NCBI RefSeq assembly: GCF_026341775.1 | Contig: NZ_JAPEOB010000001.1 | Location: 2,976,001 to 3,040,000 of the forward strand | DNA length: 64,000 bases | Origin: Streptomyces sp. NBC_00654 | GTDB lineage: Bacteria > Actinomycetota > Actinomycetes > Streptomycetales > Streptomycetaceae | Direction: 5' to 3' | Notes under the pieces: model-generated | What the model was told of the DNA's origin: nothing | Database searches by the model: none | Seen by the model: only the letters and a program-made list of their open reading frames with translations | Shown: piece after piece, positions 24,952-32,979 of the stretch | How positions within the stretch are numbered: the stretch's first letter is position 1 | Layout: each line of letters starts with the position of its first letter | Translations under genes and position numbers: made by a program

Positions 24952-24976
24952 AACTGTAACCAGGCTAGTGACAGTT
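24952..24976. promoter_or_regulatory. Rrf2 operator candidate
   Basis: Inverted repeat AACTGTAAC (24952-24960) and GTGACAGTT (24968-24976), 7-nt spacer, one mismatch between arms, 37 bases upstream of the Rrf2 start codon. Confidence 0.55.
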
Positions 24977-25193
24977 CGATCCGCGTGTCAATGCGGGACC
25001 CTGCGTGGCCAGGCACGAACGCGCCGGCGGACCGACGGGCCGCGCTCCGGAGGGAGAAGAAACTGCGGGCGCTCCGAAATGACAGCGGGAAACCGTCCAG
25101 TAGCGTGATGTGCCGACGCCGGGGGGCCGGCCGCCGGCCACGCCCTTCGGGCATACGCCGGGACTCCCCGGACCGGATCCAGGAGGTACGCCT

Positions 25194-26486
25194 GTGCAGC
25201 GGGTCACCAGCTCGATCCTCGCATCGCTTCCCGGCCCGCCCGCCCGGCCGGAATCGCCCGATCTCATCCGTCTCCTCGGCGGCCCCCGCAGCGAGCGGGC
25301 CCCCCGGACCTGCGGATGCCGGGGAACCCGCATGCGCGACTGCCCCGCGCTGCTCAGCCTCGGCACCGACCGGGCCGAGGTCGTGGCCCACGCCGACGCC
25401 CAGCTCTACGAGGCCGACCGGTGCCCCGACTCCGGCTGTGTCTACCGCTCCCTGCTCGCGCTCGTCCTCGCCGGTGATCTGCTGCTGGCGGACCTGCACT
25501 GCTCACGCCTGTCCGAGCAGCCCCGGTGGTCGGGCACCGGCCCCGCCGCGCAGGTGATACAGATCGTCCGCGGCCGGATCGGCTTCCTGGTCGGGGATCC
25601 GGGAAGCACCCGGCGCGTCCTCGGCGACCTGGTGCAGGGCCCCATCGCCGAATCGCTGGACGCGGTCGTGGTCGGCTGGCTCACCGAGGCGCTGGTCCAG
25701 CTGGGCGAGCCGTACACGGCGGAGAACCTGCTGAACGTCCGCGGCTACGCGGGAAACCTCCCCGCGCACCTGCCAGGCAAAGCGCTGCTGCTCCACGCCA
25801 GAGGACAGCTCAATTTCGCCCTGCGCCGCTCGAACCACGCGCTGAGGGACTTCTTGGCCTGTGGGGCCGAGGTCGCCGCCTGCGACTTCGCCAACCCCGC
25901 GGTGATCCCGTGGCGCACCGGCGCAGCACTGTGCCTGCGGGAGCTCAGGCAGGTCGAACCGGCACGTGCGCTCGCCCGCGCCGAGCTCGACGGAGCGAGG
26001 CGGTGGGGCTCCCCCCGGGAGATCGGCAGGGCCCTGCTCACCACGGCGTTGCTGGGGGAGGGCCCGGACGTCAGGGATCTCGTCACCGAGGGCGTCGATC
26101 TGCTCGCCGCGTCGGACGCCCGCGGTGACGTCACGTACGCGGCCCAGGTCATCGGCGCCGTACCGGGGCTCCGGCGGGACGAGGTGTGGACGCGGCAGAT
26201 CCTGCGGCGGATCAGCGATCTCGCGGGACGGGGCGGGAACCCGCACGCCGCCGGCCGGGCCACCGAGGCGCTGTCCGGATTCCTGTCACTGCACGGCGAA
26301 CCGGTGCTGACCAAGCACGAGACGGCCGTGGTCAAACTGGTCTGGGCCGGGTACAGCAACGCCGAGATCGCCGGTCGGCTGTCGTTGACGCGCCGCACCG
26401 TGGAACACCATCTGTCGGCGGTCTACCGGAAGTTCCGGCTTCCCGACCGGCGGCACCTGTTCCTGGCGATGACCGGCTTCCTCTGA
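25194..26486 (+). CDS. LuxR-type regulator related to LAL proteins but without ATPase domain (paralogue 1)
   Basis: Transcription regulator, 430 aa, start GTG after AGGAGG. The C-terminus is a LuxR HTH: LTKHETAVVKLVWAGYSNAE, IAGRLSLTRRTVEHHLSAVY. The remainder is the TPR-like helical region of large ATP-binding LuxR (LAL) regulators, recognised by ACDFANPAVIPWRTGAALCL. The N-terminal P-loop ATPase of about 400 residues is absent, and no Walker A is present. Two similar proteins are encoded at 28323 and 30880. Presumably pathway-specific activators. Confidence 0.85.
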   Translation: MQRVTSSILASLPGPPARPESPDLIRLLGGPRSERAPRTCGCRGTRMRDCPALLSLGTDRAEVVAHADAQLYEADRCPDSGCVYRSLLALVLAGDLLLADLHCSRLSEQPRWSGTGPAAQVIQIVRGRIGFLVGDPGSTRRVLGDLVQGPIAESLDAVVVGWLTEALVQLGEPYTAENLLNVRGYAGNLPAHLPGKALLLHARGQLNFALRRSNHALRDFLACGAEVAACDFANPAVIPWRTGAALCLRELRQVEPARALARAELDGARRWGSPREIGRALLTTALLGEGPDVRDLVTEGVDLLAASDARGDVTYAAQVIGAVPGLRRDEVWTRQILRRISDLAGRGGNPHAAGRATEALSGFLSLHGEPVLTKHETAVVKLVWAGYSNAEIAGRLSLTRRTVEHHLSAVYRKFRLPDRRHLFLAMTGFL

Positions 26487-26515
26487 TGGCGCCGGACGCC
26501 GCCGCCCGTGCGCCG

Positions 26516-27019
26516 TCACCACGGCCAGCGCCACTCCTTGTTCTCCGGGACGACCCAGTAGTGCTGGAGCCGGACCCCGTCGATCAGCCATCGCCCGTCC
26601 TCCCGCACATAGCTGTCGGAGAACCGGCCGATGCTCTGGTGCACCACGTCCTCCTTGTCGAACCTGACGTGCTCCTCGAAGAAGCAGACGCCGGTCGCAC
26701 GGTCGCCGTCGACCGATACCTGGTGGGCCTGGCCGAAGTTCATCAGCACCACTTCCGAGGCACCCTGGAGCTCGACCATCTTCGGCAGCAGAGTGCTGTA
26801 GTACTCCTGTATCGCCGAGCGGCCGCGGGCGTCGCCGAAGCTTCCGTAGTCCAGGTGGGCGTCCGTCGTGAACACGGCGCCGAGGCCGGGCCAGTCCCGG
26901 CCGTTGAGGCAGTGATGGAACGCGCTGCGCAGCTGGGTCAGCTCGCGGACCGCCTCCAACTCCCGCACTCTGGCCGACAGTTCGTCCATTCGGGCCTCCG
27001 GGCCCACGCCGTCCGCCAT
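26516..27019 (-). CDS. SnoaL-like / NTF2-fold protein
   Basis: Small cone-shaped alpha+beta barrel protein, 167 aa. Typical features: ELTQLRSAFHHCLNGRDWPG, VFTTDAHLDYGSFGDARGRS, YYSTLLPKMV, and the terminal strand DGRWLIDGVRLQHYWVV. Members act as cyclases, hydroxylases or dehydratases in aromatic polyketide pathways, but many are uncharacterised. It is divergent from SDR paralogue B. A ring-modifying role is inferred from context only. Confidence 0.75.
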   Translation of the reverse strand: MADGVGPEARMDELSARVRELEAVRELTQLRSAFHHCLNGRDWPGLGAVFTTDAHLDYGSFGDARGRSAIQEYYSTLLPKMVELQGASEVVLMNFGQAHQVSVDGDRATGVCFFEEHVRFDKEDVVHQSIGRFSDSYVREDGRWLIDGVRLQHYWVVPENKEWRWPW

Positions 27020-27216
27020 GTGATTCCTTTCGAGCGCTGCCGGATCCGTTTCCGTCCATTGCCGAAACCGCGCTCAGGTTCGCAGTCGTGCGACGGGCGG
27101 AGCAAGGCCCGTCCTCCATTGCTGGGGCCATTCCGAAACCGGTGAATTCGCCGGCCCGATTAGGGTCGGGACAGCCCTCGGGCAGGCAATGCCGGCGACA
27201 CCGAACGGGAGAAACC

Positions 27217-28002
27217 GTGAATCAGCCGAAGCGAGTCGCCCTGATCAGTGGTGCGGGCCGCAACATCGGAGCCGCGACGGCCAGGGAGCTGGCCGGCCGG
27301 GGATACCACGTGATCGTCAACTACCGCAGCGACGCCGGTGCGGCAGCGGAGGTGGTCACGGCGATCGAGTCGAGCGGCGGCACCGCCGAGGCGGTCCGGG
27401 CAGATGTCTGCGACGCCGACGACGTCACCGCGCTGGTGGAGAAGGTACGGGCCGGCCATGGACGTATCGACCTGCTGATCTGCAACGCGAACACCGTGAC
27501 CCCGCCCTTCGTGCCCTTCGCCGAACTGGAATGGGACGCGTTCGCCGCGAAGATCACCGGGGAGCTGGCCGGTTCCTTCTTCCTCACCCAGCGCACGCTC
27601 GCGGTCATGCGCGGCCAGGGGGCGGGGCGGATCATCTACATCTCCAGCACGGCGTCCGACACCATCGGCATGGCCATGGCCCACTCCGTCGCCAAGGCGG
27701 CCCTGAACACATTCAGCCGTCATATCGCCGGGATCGCCGCCCAGTACGGGGTGACGGTGAACACCGTCGCCTTCGGTGCCGTGCACACCGACGCCACCTC
27801 GGAGTTCACCGAGGGCTTCTGGAAGTACACGACCGACCGTTCCGTGGCGGGGCGCAAGGTGGAACCTGAGGACGCGGCCCGCGCCGTGGCCCTCGTGGCC
27901 GACGACGGCTTCGGGTTCACCTCCGGCCAGGTGATCCGCGTCGACGGCGGGTTCGAGGTCATGGACCAGCAGTTGCACCCGCTGGCGGACAGCTTCCGCT
28001 GA
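27217..28002 (+). CDS. SDR-family oxidoreductase with Tyr-to-His active site (paralogue B)
   Basis: FabG-like SDR, 261 aa, start GTG after CGGGAGAAACC. It is a near full-length duplicate of the SDR at 21043: SGAGRNIGAATARELAGRGY at the cofactor site, LICNANTVTPPF in place of NNAG, IIYISSTASD, and MAHSVAKAALNTFSRH with His for the catalytic Tyr. Conservation of the same unusual residues in both copies argues for a real, shared property rather than decay. It is divergent from the SnoaL-like gene. Confidence 0.85.
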   Translation: MNQPKRVALISGAGRNIGAATARELAGRGYHVIVNYRSDAGAAAEVVTAIESSGGTAEAVRADVCDADDVTALVEKVRAGHGRIDLLICNANTVTPPFVPFAELEWDAFAAKITGELAGSFFLTQRTLAVMRGQGAGRIIYISSTASDTIGMAMAHSVAKAALNTFSRHIAGIAAQYGVTVNTVAFGAVHTDATSEFTEGFWKYTTDRSVAGRKVEPEDAARAVALVADDGFGFTSGQVIRVDGGFEVMDQQLHPLADSFR

Positions 28003-28106
28003 CGCCCGTACACGACACCTCCACCACTGCCGACACCCCCGGTGGCGGTCCTGTGCACCGGTATCGGCAGCCGGTGCGGTACGCCGCGGCCCGATCCTGT
28101 GGGCCG

Positions 28107-28133
28107 ACCGTAGGTTTTGCGGCCTTCCCTTGT
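28107..28133 (+). promoter_or_regulatory. 27-bp promoter-like motif, copy 1
   Basis: Begins ACCGTAGG and ends TTCCCTTGT; matches the sequence at 32389-32415 in 21 of 27 positions with no gaps. TAGGTT inside could be a -10 box. It lies about 215 bases upstream of LuxR paralogue 2. Confidence 0.45.
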
Positions 28134-28322
28134 TTCCCCCGAAGCGCTGATGAGACCGTGCGGTGGGCCGAGCGCACACCCGCGGCCGATGCGCACCGGC
28201 CGGGGCGCGGACCGGCGCCGCGTCCGGGCACCCGGTCCGGTGTCGCCCGGCGGGCCCCGCCACCGGCGCCTCGGCGGACACCCGGAACCAGACATCGCGG
28301 ACGTGTGATGGGGGACAAGGAT

Positions 28323-29738
28323 ATGACCGCGTCGGAATTGAGCTGTCGGAATGCCGTGGCCGAACCGCGGCACCTGCTGGCGGAGGCCAGACGGAAGCGG
28401 CACGAACTCGTCTCCCGCGGGCGCTGGCAGGAGGCGGACGTCCTGGTCGAGCGAGCCCTGCGGGAAACCCTGCGCGACGCGTGCGCGGTCCGTGGACCGG
28501 ACCTGGCCGACCTGACGTACGTACCGGGAGCCCGGATGCTCGGTTCGGCGGAGGGCGACGGACGGTTCGGGTACAGCACGGCGGCGCGCGCGGGTGCGGT
28601 ACGCGCGCTGCTCCTGGCCAACCGGGGGCTGAACCGGGCAGAGGCCGTCCGGCAGGCCGGCATCGTGCTGGGTTCTCCCGGGCGGAACGACATCGGCGGG
28701 TTCTGGGCGGCCGTGCTCACCCTGATCTACGCGAACGAGCTGGCGGGCGCGAACGGCGCCTGCGCGCGGGCGGCCACCGTGGCGCAGTGGACCCGGTCGG
28801 CCCTTCACCGGGATGCGCTGGCGCTGCTGCGCGGGCGCATCTGGGCGGCTTCGGGGAAGGTACCGAAGGCCGTTTCGGTGTTCGGACGGGTCCGGCGGGA
28901 CCGCGACGTGAGTCCGGAGCTCGTCGGTGTGGCCGCCGCGTGGCACGCCGAGGCACTCAGCGCGGTCGGAGAGCACCGCCAGGCGTACATCGCCCTGCAC
29001 GAGAGCGGATTCGACGGCGCCGGTACGAGTCACCCCGAGCGCCCGCAGCTCCTCGCCGCCCGCAGCGCCGCGCATCTCGCCGCCGGGAACTTCCGGCTGG
29101 GTCTTGAGGACGCGCTCGCCAGCGGCGAGTGCGTCGGTATGTGGGGGGTGCACAATCCGGCCGTACTTCCGTGGCGTTCCCGGGCCGCGGTGTGCGCGTC
29201 GGGGCTGGGGCGGTCCGACTTCGCCGCGGTCCTCGCAGGTCAGGAACATGAACTGGCCCGGCGCTGGGGAACGAGACGCGCGCGCGGGATCGCTCTGAAC
29301 GCGCTCGGCATCGCCCGGCGGGACGACGCCGGGGGGGTCGAGGCGGTCCGCGAAGCGGAGGCGCTGCTTTCCGGGGCCCCCGACACTCTGGAGGTGGCCA
29401 AGGTGCGTTTCGGCCTCGGGTGCCTGCTGCTGTCGCTCGGACGGCGTGAACAGGCCGGGGGATTCCTCTCCGCCGCGGCCGACACGGGTCTGCGGCCGTG
29501 GTCCGACCGTGCCGCGGCCACCCTCCGGCGGATGGCCGACGGCCACTGGACGCCGTCGCTCACCGAGCAGGAGAAGAAGGTCGCCCGGCTCGCTCTCGCC
29601 GGCCGCACCAACAAGGAGGTGGCGACCGGCTTGCACCTGACGGCGCGCACGGTCGAGTTCCACCTGTCGAACGCGTACCGCAAGCTCGGTATCTCCGGGC
29701 GCGAAGAGCTGGTGACAGCGGCCTTGCTGATCGGCTGA
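28323..29738 (+). CDS. LuxR-type regulator related to LAL proteins, no ATPase domain (paralogue 2)
   Basis: Transcription regulator, 471 aa. C-terminal HTH: LTEQEKKVARLALAGRTNKE, VATGLHLTARTVEFHLSNAY. The middle is helical-repeat like and keeps the LAL landmark WGVHNPAVLPWRSRAAVC. No Walker A. The ATG at 28323 is chosen because GGGGGA lies 7 bases upstream; an ATG at 28308 (or GTG at 28305) is also in frame. Second of three paralogues upstream of the polyketide genes. Confidence 0.83.
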   Translation: MTASELSCRNAVAEPRHLLAEARRKRHELVSRGRWQEADVLVERALRETLRDACAVRGPDLADLTYVPGARMLGSAEGDGRFGYSTAARAGAVRALLLANRGLNRAEAVRQAGIVLGSPGRNDIGGFWAAVLTLIYANELAGANGACARAATVAQWTRSALHRDALALLRGRIWAASGKVPKAVSVFGRVRRDRDVSPELVGVAAAWHAEALSAVGEHRQAYIALHESGFDGAGTSHPERPQLLAARSAAHLAAGNFRLGLEDALASGECVGMWGVHNPAVLPWRSRAAVCASGLGRSDFAAVLAGQEHELARRWGTRRARGIALNALGIARRDDAGGVEAVREAEALLSGAPDTLEVAKVRFGLGCLLLSLGRREQAGGFLSAAADTGLRPWSDRAAATLRRMADGHWTPSLTEQEKKVARLALAGRTNKEVATGLHLTARTVEFHLSNAYRKLGISGREELVTAALLIG

Positions 29739-30879
29739 GACGGCGGCCGGTGGTCGACGGCCTGCTCCGTCGATGGCGGCACGGCATGGCGTGGCACGGC
29801 ACGGCGTGGCAGGGCACAGCACGGTGTGGCAGGGCACGTCACGGCACGCTCGTGGCTGTGGGGCCGCGCCGGCCCGGATCCCGCCCCCGCAGGCGCCCGC
29901 CCGCAGGCGCCCGCCCGGATCCGCCCGCCCGGATCCGCCCGCCCGGATCCGCCGAGATGCGGTCGGCAGGCGCTCCCGCCGATGCGCCCCCGCAGGCGCG
30001 TCATGCGATGCTCCGGCTTCCTGCGGCAGCGGGACACCCCATCGCCCCATTCCCCGAATTGCGCTTCCCTGCCTGCGGGTTCGGCGCGCTCGTCCCGATG
30101 CCCCCACCATTCCTCTCCCCATTCCACGCCTTTTCCCCTGACCGGTCGGAAGCGAACGAGGGCTTCTTGCGGGGTGCTTGGCGGGATGCGGAACAGATCC
30201 GGGCAGCGATATTGTGCCAATCTGTGAGAGTTTTCGGCCATCGCATGTGAAGGGCCTGATAGGGGTAATTCTCACTCCGGCCAAATCTCTGCCGGATAAG
30301 CCTGTATCGTCCGTTCCCTGTGCAATCTCATTTGGCGCGTGCCGAAGCCCCGGGAGTTGTCCGGGATTCCTCCGTGGGGACACGACCCGGACGGATGGTT
30401 CACACCCCGCCGTCAGTCGTGATCACCCTCATGCCATCTCCACTCCTCTCCGGGGGTTCGTGAATCCCGCCGCATCGCCGGCGGCACCAAATGAGATCGT
30501 CGACAGTGGCCGGAAAAGTTTCCGTCCCCGGCGCGATCCGCGTACGGTCTAAGGCGGCTGTCAAGGTCCCGAGCTCTTCATCCGGCCGACCCGGACCACC
30601 ACCACGAACAGCCGCTCGGTCACGCCGGACAGTGCCGTCCGGACGTTGCCGGGAAGGATTGCCGCCACCGCACGCGGACGGCGGGTCCGCAGGCGCCGAT
30701 CCGTGATTCACTCGGCCGTCCCCGCTCCGCCCTCGCGACCCGCCCCGGATTCCCGTGCCCGTATCGGGTGCCGGACGCGGTGTGCCACAGCGTGGAGCAT
30801 TCTCGCTTCGGCCGAGATCGAGCCATTCACCATGCGTTGCCATGTGAGACCGATATCAGCGATGGGGGTTAGCAGCGAA
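29739..30879. other. 1.1-kb intergenic region with repeats, no convincing gene
   Basis: No open frame here has consistent codon bias on either strand. It contains a degenerate GGCACGGC(A/G)TGGC-like repeat tract at 29776-29848, a 14-bp GGATCCGCCCGCCC repeat at 29917-29950, and a distant perfect inverted repeat ATCTCATTTGG (30325-30335) / CCAAATGAGAT (30487-30497). The part from about 30190 to 30340 is noticeably less GC-rich than its neighbours. It probably carries the promoter of LuxR paralogue 3 and may hold degraded sequence. Confidence 0.5.
29776..29955. repeat. Short tandem repeat tracts
   Basis: Tract 1 (29776-29848) is built from GGCACGGC/GTGGCAGGGCAC-type units. Tract 2 (29889-29955) starts with CAGGCGCCCGCC units and continues with two full copies plus a partial copy of GGATCCGCCCGCCC. 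Both look like replication-slippage products in non-coding DNA. Confidence 0.6.
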
Positions 30880-32238
30880 ATGGCCAAGGACTACGGCAGG
30901 CACATACCAGCGGACACCTACGTTCTCGACGCACCCGGAACCCTGACAGCGGATCTTCCCGGAATCCAGAACCTCGACCACCGGGCCGCACCGGGCCGGC
31001 GCGGCGGCACGTCCCCGTACATTCCGGGGGAAGCGGGGGTGGGGCCCGGCCACCGCGTGCTGTCCCCGGAAACCTGCCCGGTTGTGCGGACCATGGAGCT
31101 GGCCAACCGCGGAACGAGCCGTGTGACGGTCATCGAGCGGACGGAGCGCGTGCTCGACGAGGCCGAGTCGCGCGCCGACGCCCGGTGCATGTGGCGCGCG
31201 ATCCTCGCGCTGCTCTACACGGGCGATGTGGTGTCCGCGAGCGCGCAGTGCGCGCGGCTGGCCCAGGATCCGTTGTGGGCCGGATCGTCCCGCCGTCACG
31301 ATCTGCTGACCCTGCTCCAGGCGCGCAGCAGTCTTCTGTTGGGTGACGCGCGCTGGGCGTCGGATCTCCTCGGGTCCGTACTCACCCACACGATGCCGGG
31401 GTCGCTGGAGTCGCTGGCGGCCTCCTGGCTGGTCGAAGCGCTGGTCGACCTCGGTGAGTACGAACGGGCGCACAAGGTGCTGCTCGAACACGAGCTGGCG
31501 GGCCGGCTCGACGAGGCTCTGCCGGACCGGGTGCACATTCTGGCCGCCCGGGGTGCCCTGCACACCGCCACGGGCCAGTTCGCGCACGCCATCGACGACT
31601 TCACGGCCTGCGGCCGGATCCTCTCCGCGTTCCATGTCGTCAACCCCGCGGTGATCCCCTGGCGTTCGAAGGCCGCTTTCGGCGCACTGGCCGCGCGCAG
31701 ATTCGACCTGGCGCTCGCACTGGCCGAGAACGAGCTGATCGCGGCCCGCAAATGGGGTTCTCCGCGCAGCGTCGGCACAGCGCTGCACGCGGTGGCGGTG
31801 GCGCGGCGGGACGAGACATCGGTGTCCCTGCTCGACGAGGCCGTCGCGCTGCTCTGTCTCGGCGGCGCACGTACGGAGTTGGTCCGGGCGCTCTACGACC
31901 TCTCCGTGATGAGGGTCGAACACAAGGACGTCACCAGTGCGCGACGCCACCTGGAGGCGGCCTCCGTGGTGGCGAGGGAGTGCCGCAACACCTTCTGGTC
32001 GGACCGGGTCACGGCCGCCCTGGAACGGCTGAGCGCCGCCCGCGACATCCGTGGGCTCACCCGGCAGGAGGTCAAGATCGCGCAGCTCGCCCGAGCCGGC
32101 TACAGCAACCGGCGGATCGCGGAGACGCTCTTCCTGACGGTCCGGACGGTGGAATTCCACTTGTCGAACGTGTACCGGAAGCTCTCCATTTCCGGTCGGC
32201 GGGAGCTGGTCGCCGCGCTGAGTACCGACATGTCCTGA
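30880..32238 (+). CDS. LuxR-type regulator related to LAL proteins, no ATPase domain (paralogue 3)
   Basis: Transcription regulator, 452 aa. C-terminal HTH: LTRQEVKIAQLARAGYSNRR, IAETLFLTVRTVEFHLSNVY. The helical mid-region includes SAFHVVNPAVIPWRSKAAFG, the same landmark as in paralogues 1 and 2, and ENELIAARKWGSPRSVGTAL. No nucleotide-binding motif. The start is uncertain: ATG at 30880 (GGGGG 13 bases upstream) or ATG at 30862. It lies directly before the polyketide operon and is terminated by a strong hairpin. Confidence 0.82.
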   Translation: MAKDYGRHIPADTYVLDAPGTLTADLPGIQNLDHRAAPGRRGGTSPYIPGEAGVGPGHRVLSPETCPVVRTMELANRGTSRVTVIERTERVLDEAESRADARCMWRAILALLYTGDVVSASAQCARLAQDPLWAGSSRRHDLLTLLQARSSLLLGDARWASDLLGSVLTHTMPGSLESLAASWLVEALVDLGEYERAHKVLLEHELAGRLDEALPDRVHILAARGALHTATGQFAHAIDDFTACGRILSAFHVVNPAVIPWRSKAAFGALAARRFDLALALAENELIAARKWGSPRSVGTALHAVAVARRDETSVSLLDEAVALLCLGGARTELVRALYDLSVMRVEHKDVTSARRHLEAASVVARECRNTFWSDRVTAALERLSAARDIRGLTRQEVKIAQLARAGYSNRRIAETLFLTVRTVEFHLSNVYRKLSISGRRELVAALSTDMS

Positions 32239-32272
32239 GCACCCGCACGCCCCGGGACCGACCCGGCCCGGA

Positions 32273-32303
32273 GCGCCGCCCACCGCACCGAGGTGGGCGG
32301 CGC
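32273..32303 (+). terminator. Terminator after LuxR paralogue 3
   Basis: GCGCCGCCCACC and its perfect complement around a 7-nt loop, followed by TTTCGCTT. It isolates the regulator gene from the polyketide operon. Confidence 0.8.
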
Positions 32304-32388
32304 TTTCGCTTCCCGTAAACAAGGGAATGCTTTCAGGTAATACCGCCGAAACAATCGGCCGGTCCGTCGAAAGGAATCCTGCGGGTTC

Positions 32389-32415
32389 ACCGTAGGATCT
32401 CCCGTCCTCCCTTGT
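32389..32415 (+). promoter_or_regulatory. 27-bp promoter-like motif, copy 2
   Basis: Begins ACCGTAGG and ends CTCCCTTGT; see copy 1 at 28107-28133. TAGGAT could be the -10 box. It lies about 75 bases before the first gene of the polyketide operon, making it the likely operon promoter or activator site. Confidence 0.5.
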
Positions 32416-32488
32416 ACGGAACTGCGGCCGGCTGTCAGGGTCGTTGTGGCCGGGTAATCGGCCCGTGAACCCCGGGAGGGTGCGCTCT

Positions 32489-32914
32489 ATGCTCCAGCAG
32501 AACACGACGAAGCGCCTCGGCTACTGGCTCCTCCTTCTCCATCAGCAGTTCGACGCGTCCACCGGGAGATCCCTCGCAGGTCAGAAGCTGACCCGGCGGC
32601 AGTGGCAAGTGCTGCACGCCCTCAGTATCAAGGTGGACTCCGTAGCGGGGATCGACGCCGCATTCGCTCCGTTCCTGGTCGCCGACGGTGTCGACTCGTA
32701 TCAGTCCGTCGTCGACGAGTTCGATGTCCGGGGCTGGGTCACGGTGACGGAGGAAACCGTGACGCTCACCGAATCGGGCGAGGCGGCGCACGAGCGGGCC
32801 GAATTGGTGGTAAACGCGCATGCGGCGGAATCGCTCGGCGGGATCTCGGAGGCCGAGTTTCTCGCGGCCAACGAGGTCCTCGCGCGGATCGCCGAGAATC
32901 TTGACAAGAAATAA
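32489..32914 (+). CDS. MarR-like winged-helix protein
   Basis: Small protein, 141 aa, start ATG after GGGAGGG. LTRRQWQVLHALSIKV and VVDEFDVRGWVTVTEETVTL, then TESGEAAHERAELVV, give a helix-helix-wing pattern like MarR regulators, although the recognition helix is weak. It is the first gene of the polyketide operon, 65 bases before the oxygenase. Likely a ligand-responsive regulator or a degenerate DNA-binding protein; moderate certainty. Confidence 0.65.
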   Translation: MLQQNTTKRLGYWLLLLHQQFDASTGRSLAGQKLTRRQWQVLHALSIKVDSVAGIDAAFAPFLVADGVDSYQSVVDEFDVRGWVTVTEETVTLTESGEAAHERAELVVNAHAAESLGGISEAEFLAANEVLARIAENLDKK

Positions 32915-32979
32915 GCGCCTGCGCCGCAATTCCTGATGGCCTTCTCTCTGCCACCTCGCTGACATCTCCGGAGGAACGC

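Noticed and set aside
30400..30843. 147-aa minus-strand ORF in the long intergenic gap
   Set aside because: Arg/Gly-rich with no codon-position bias and no ribosome site.
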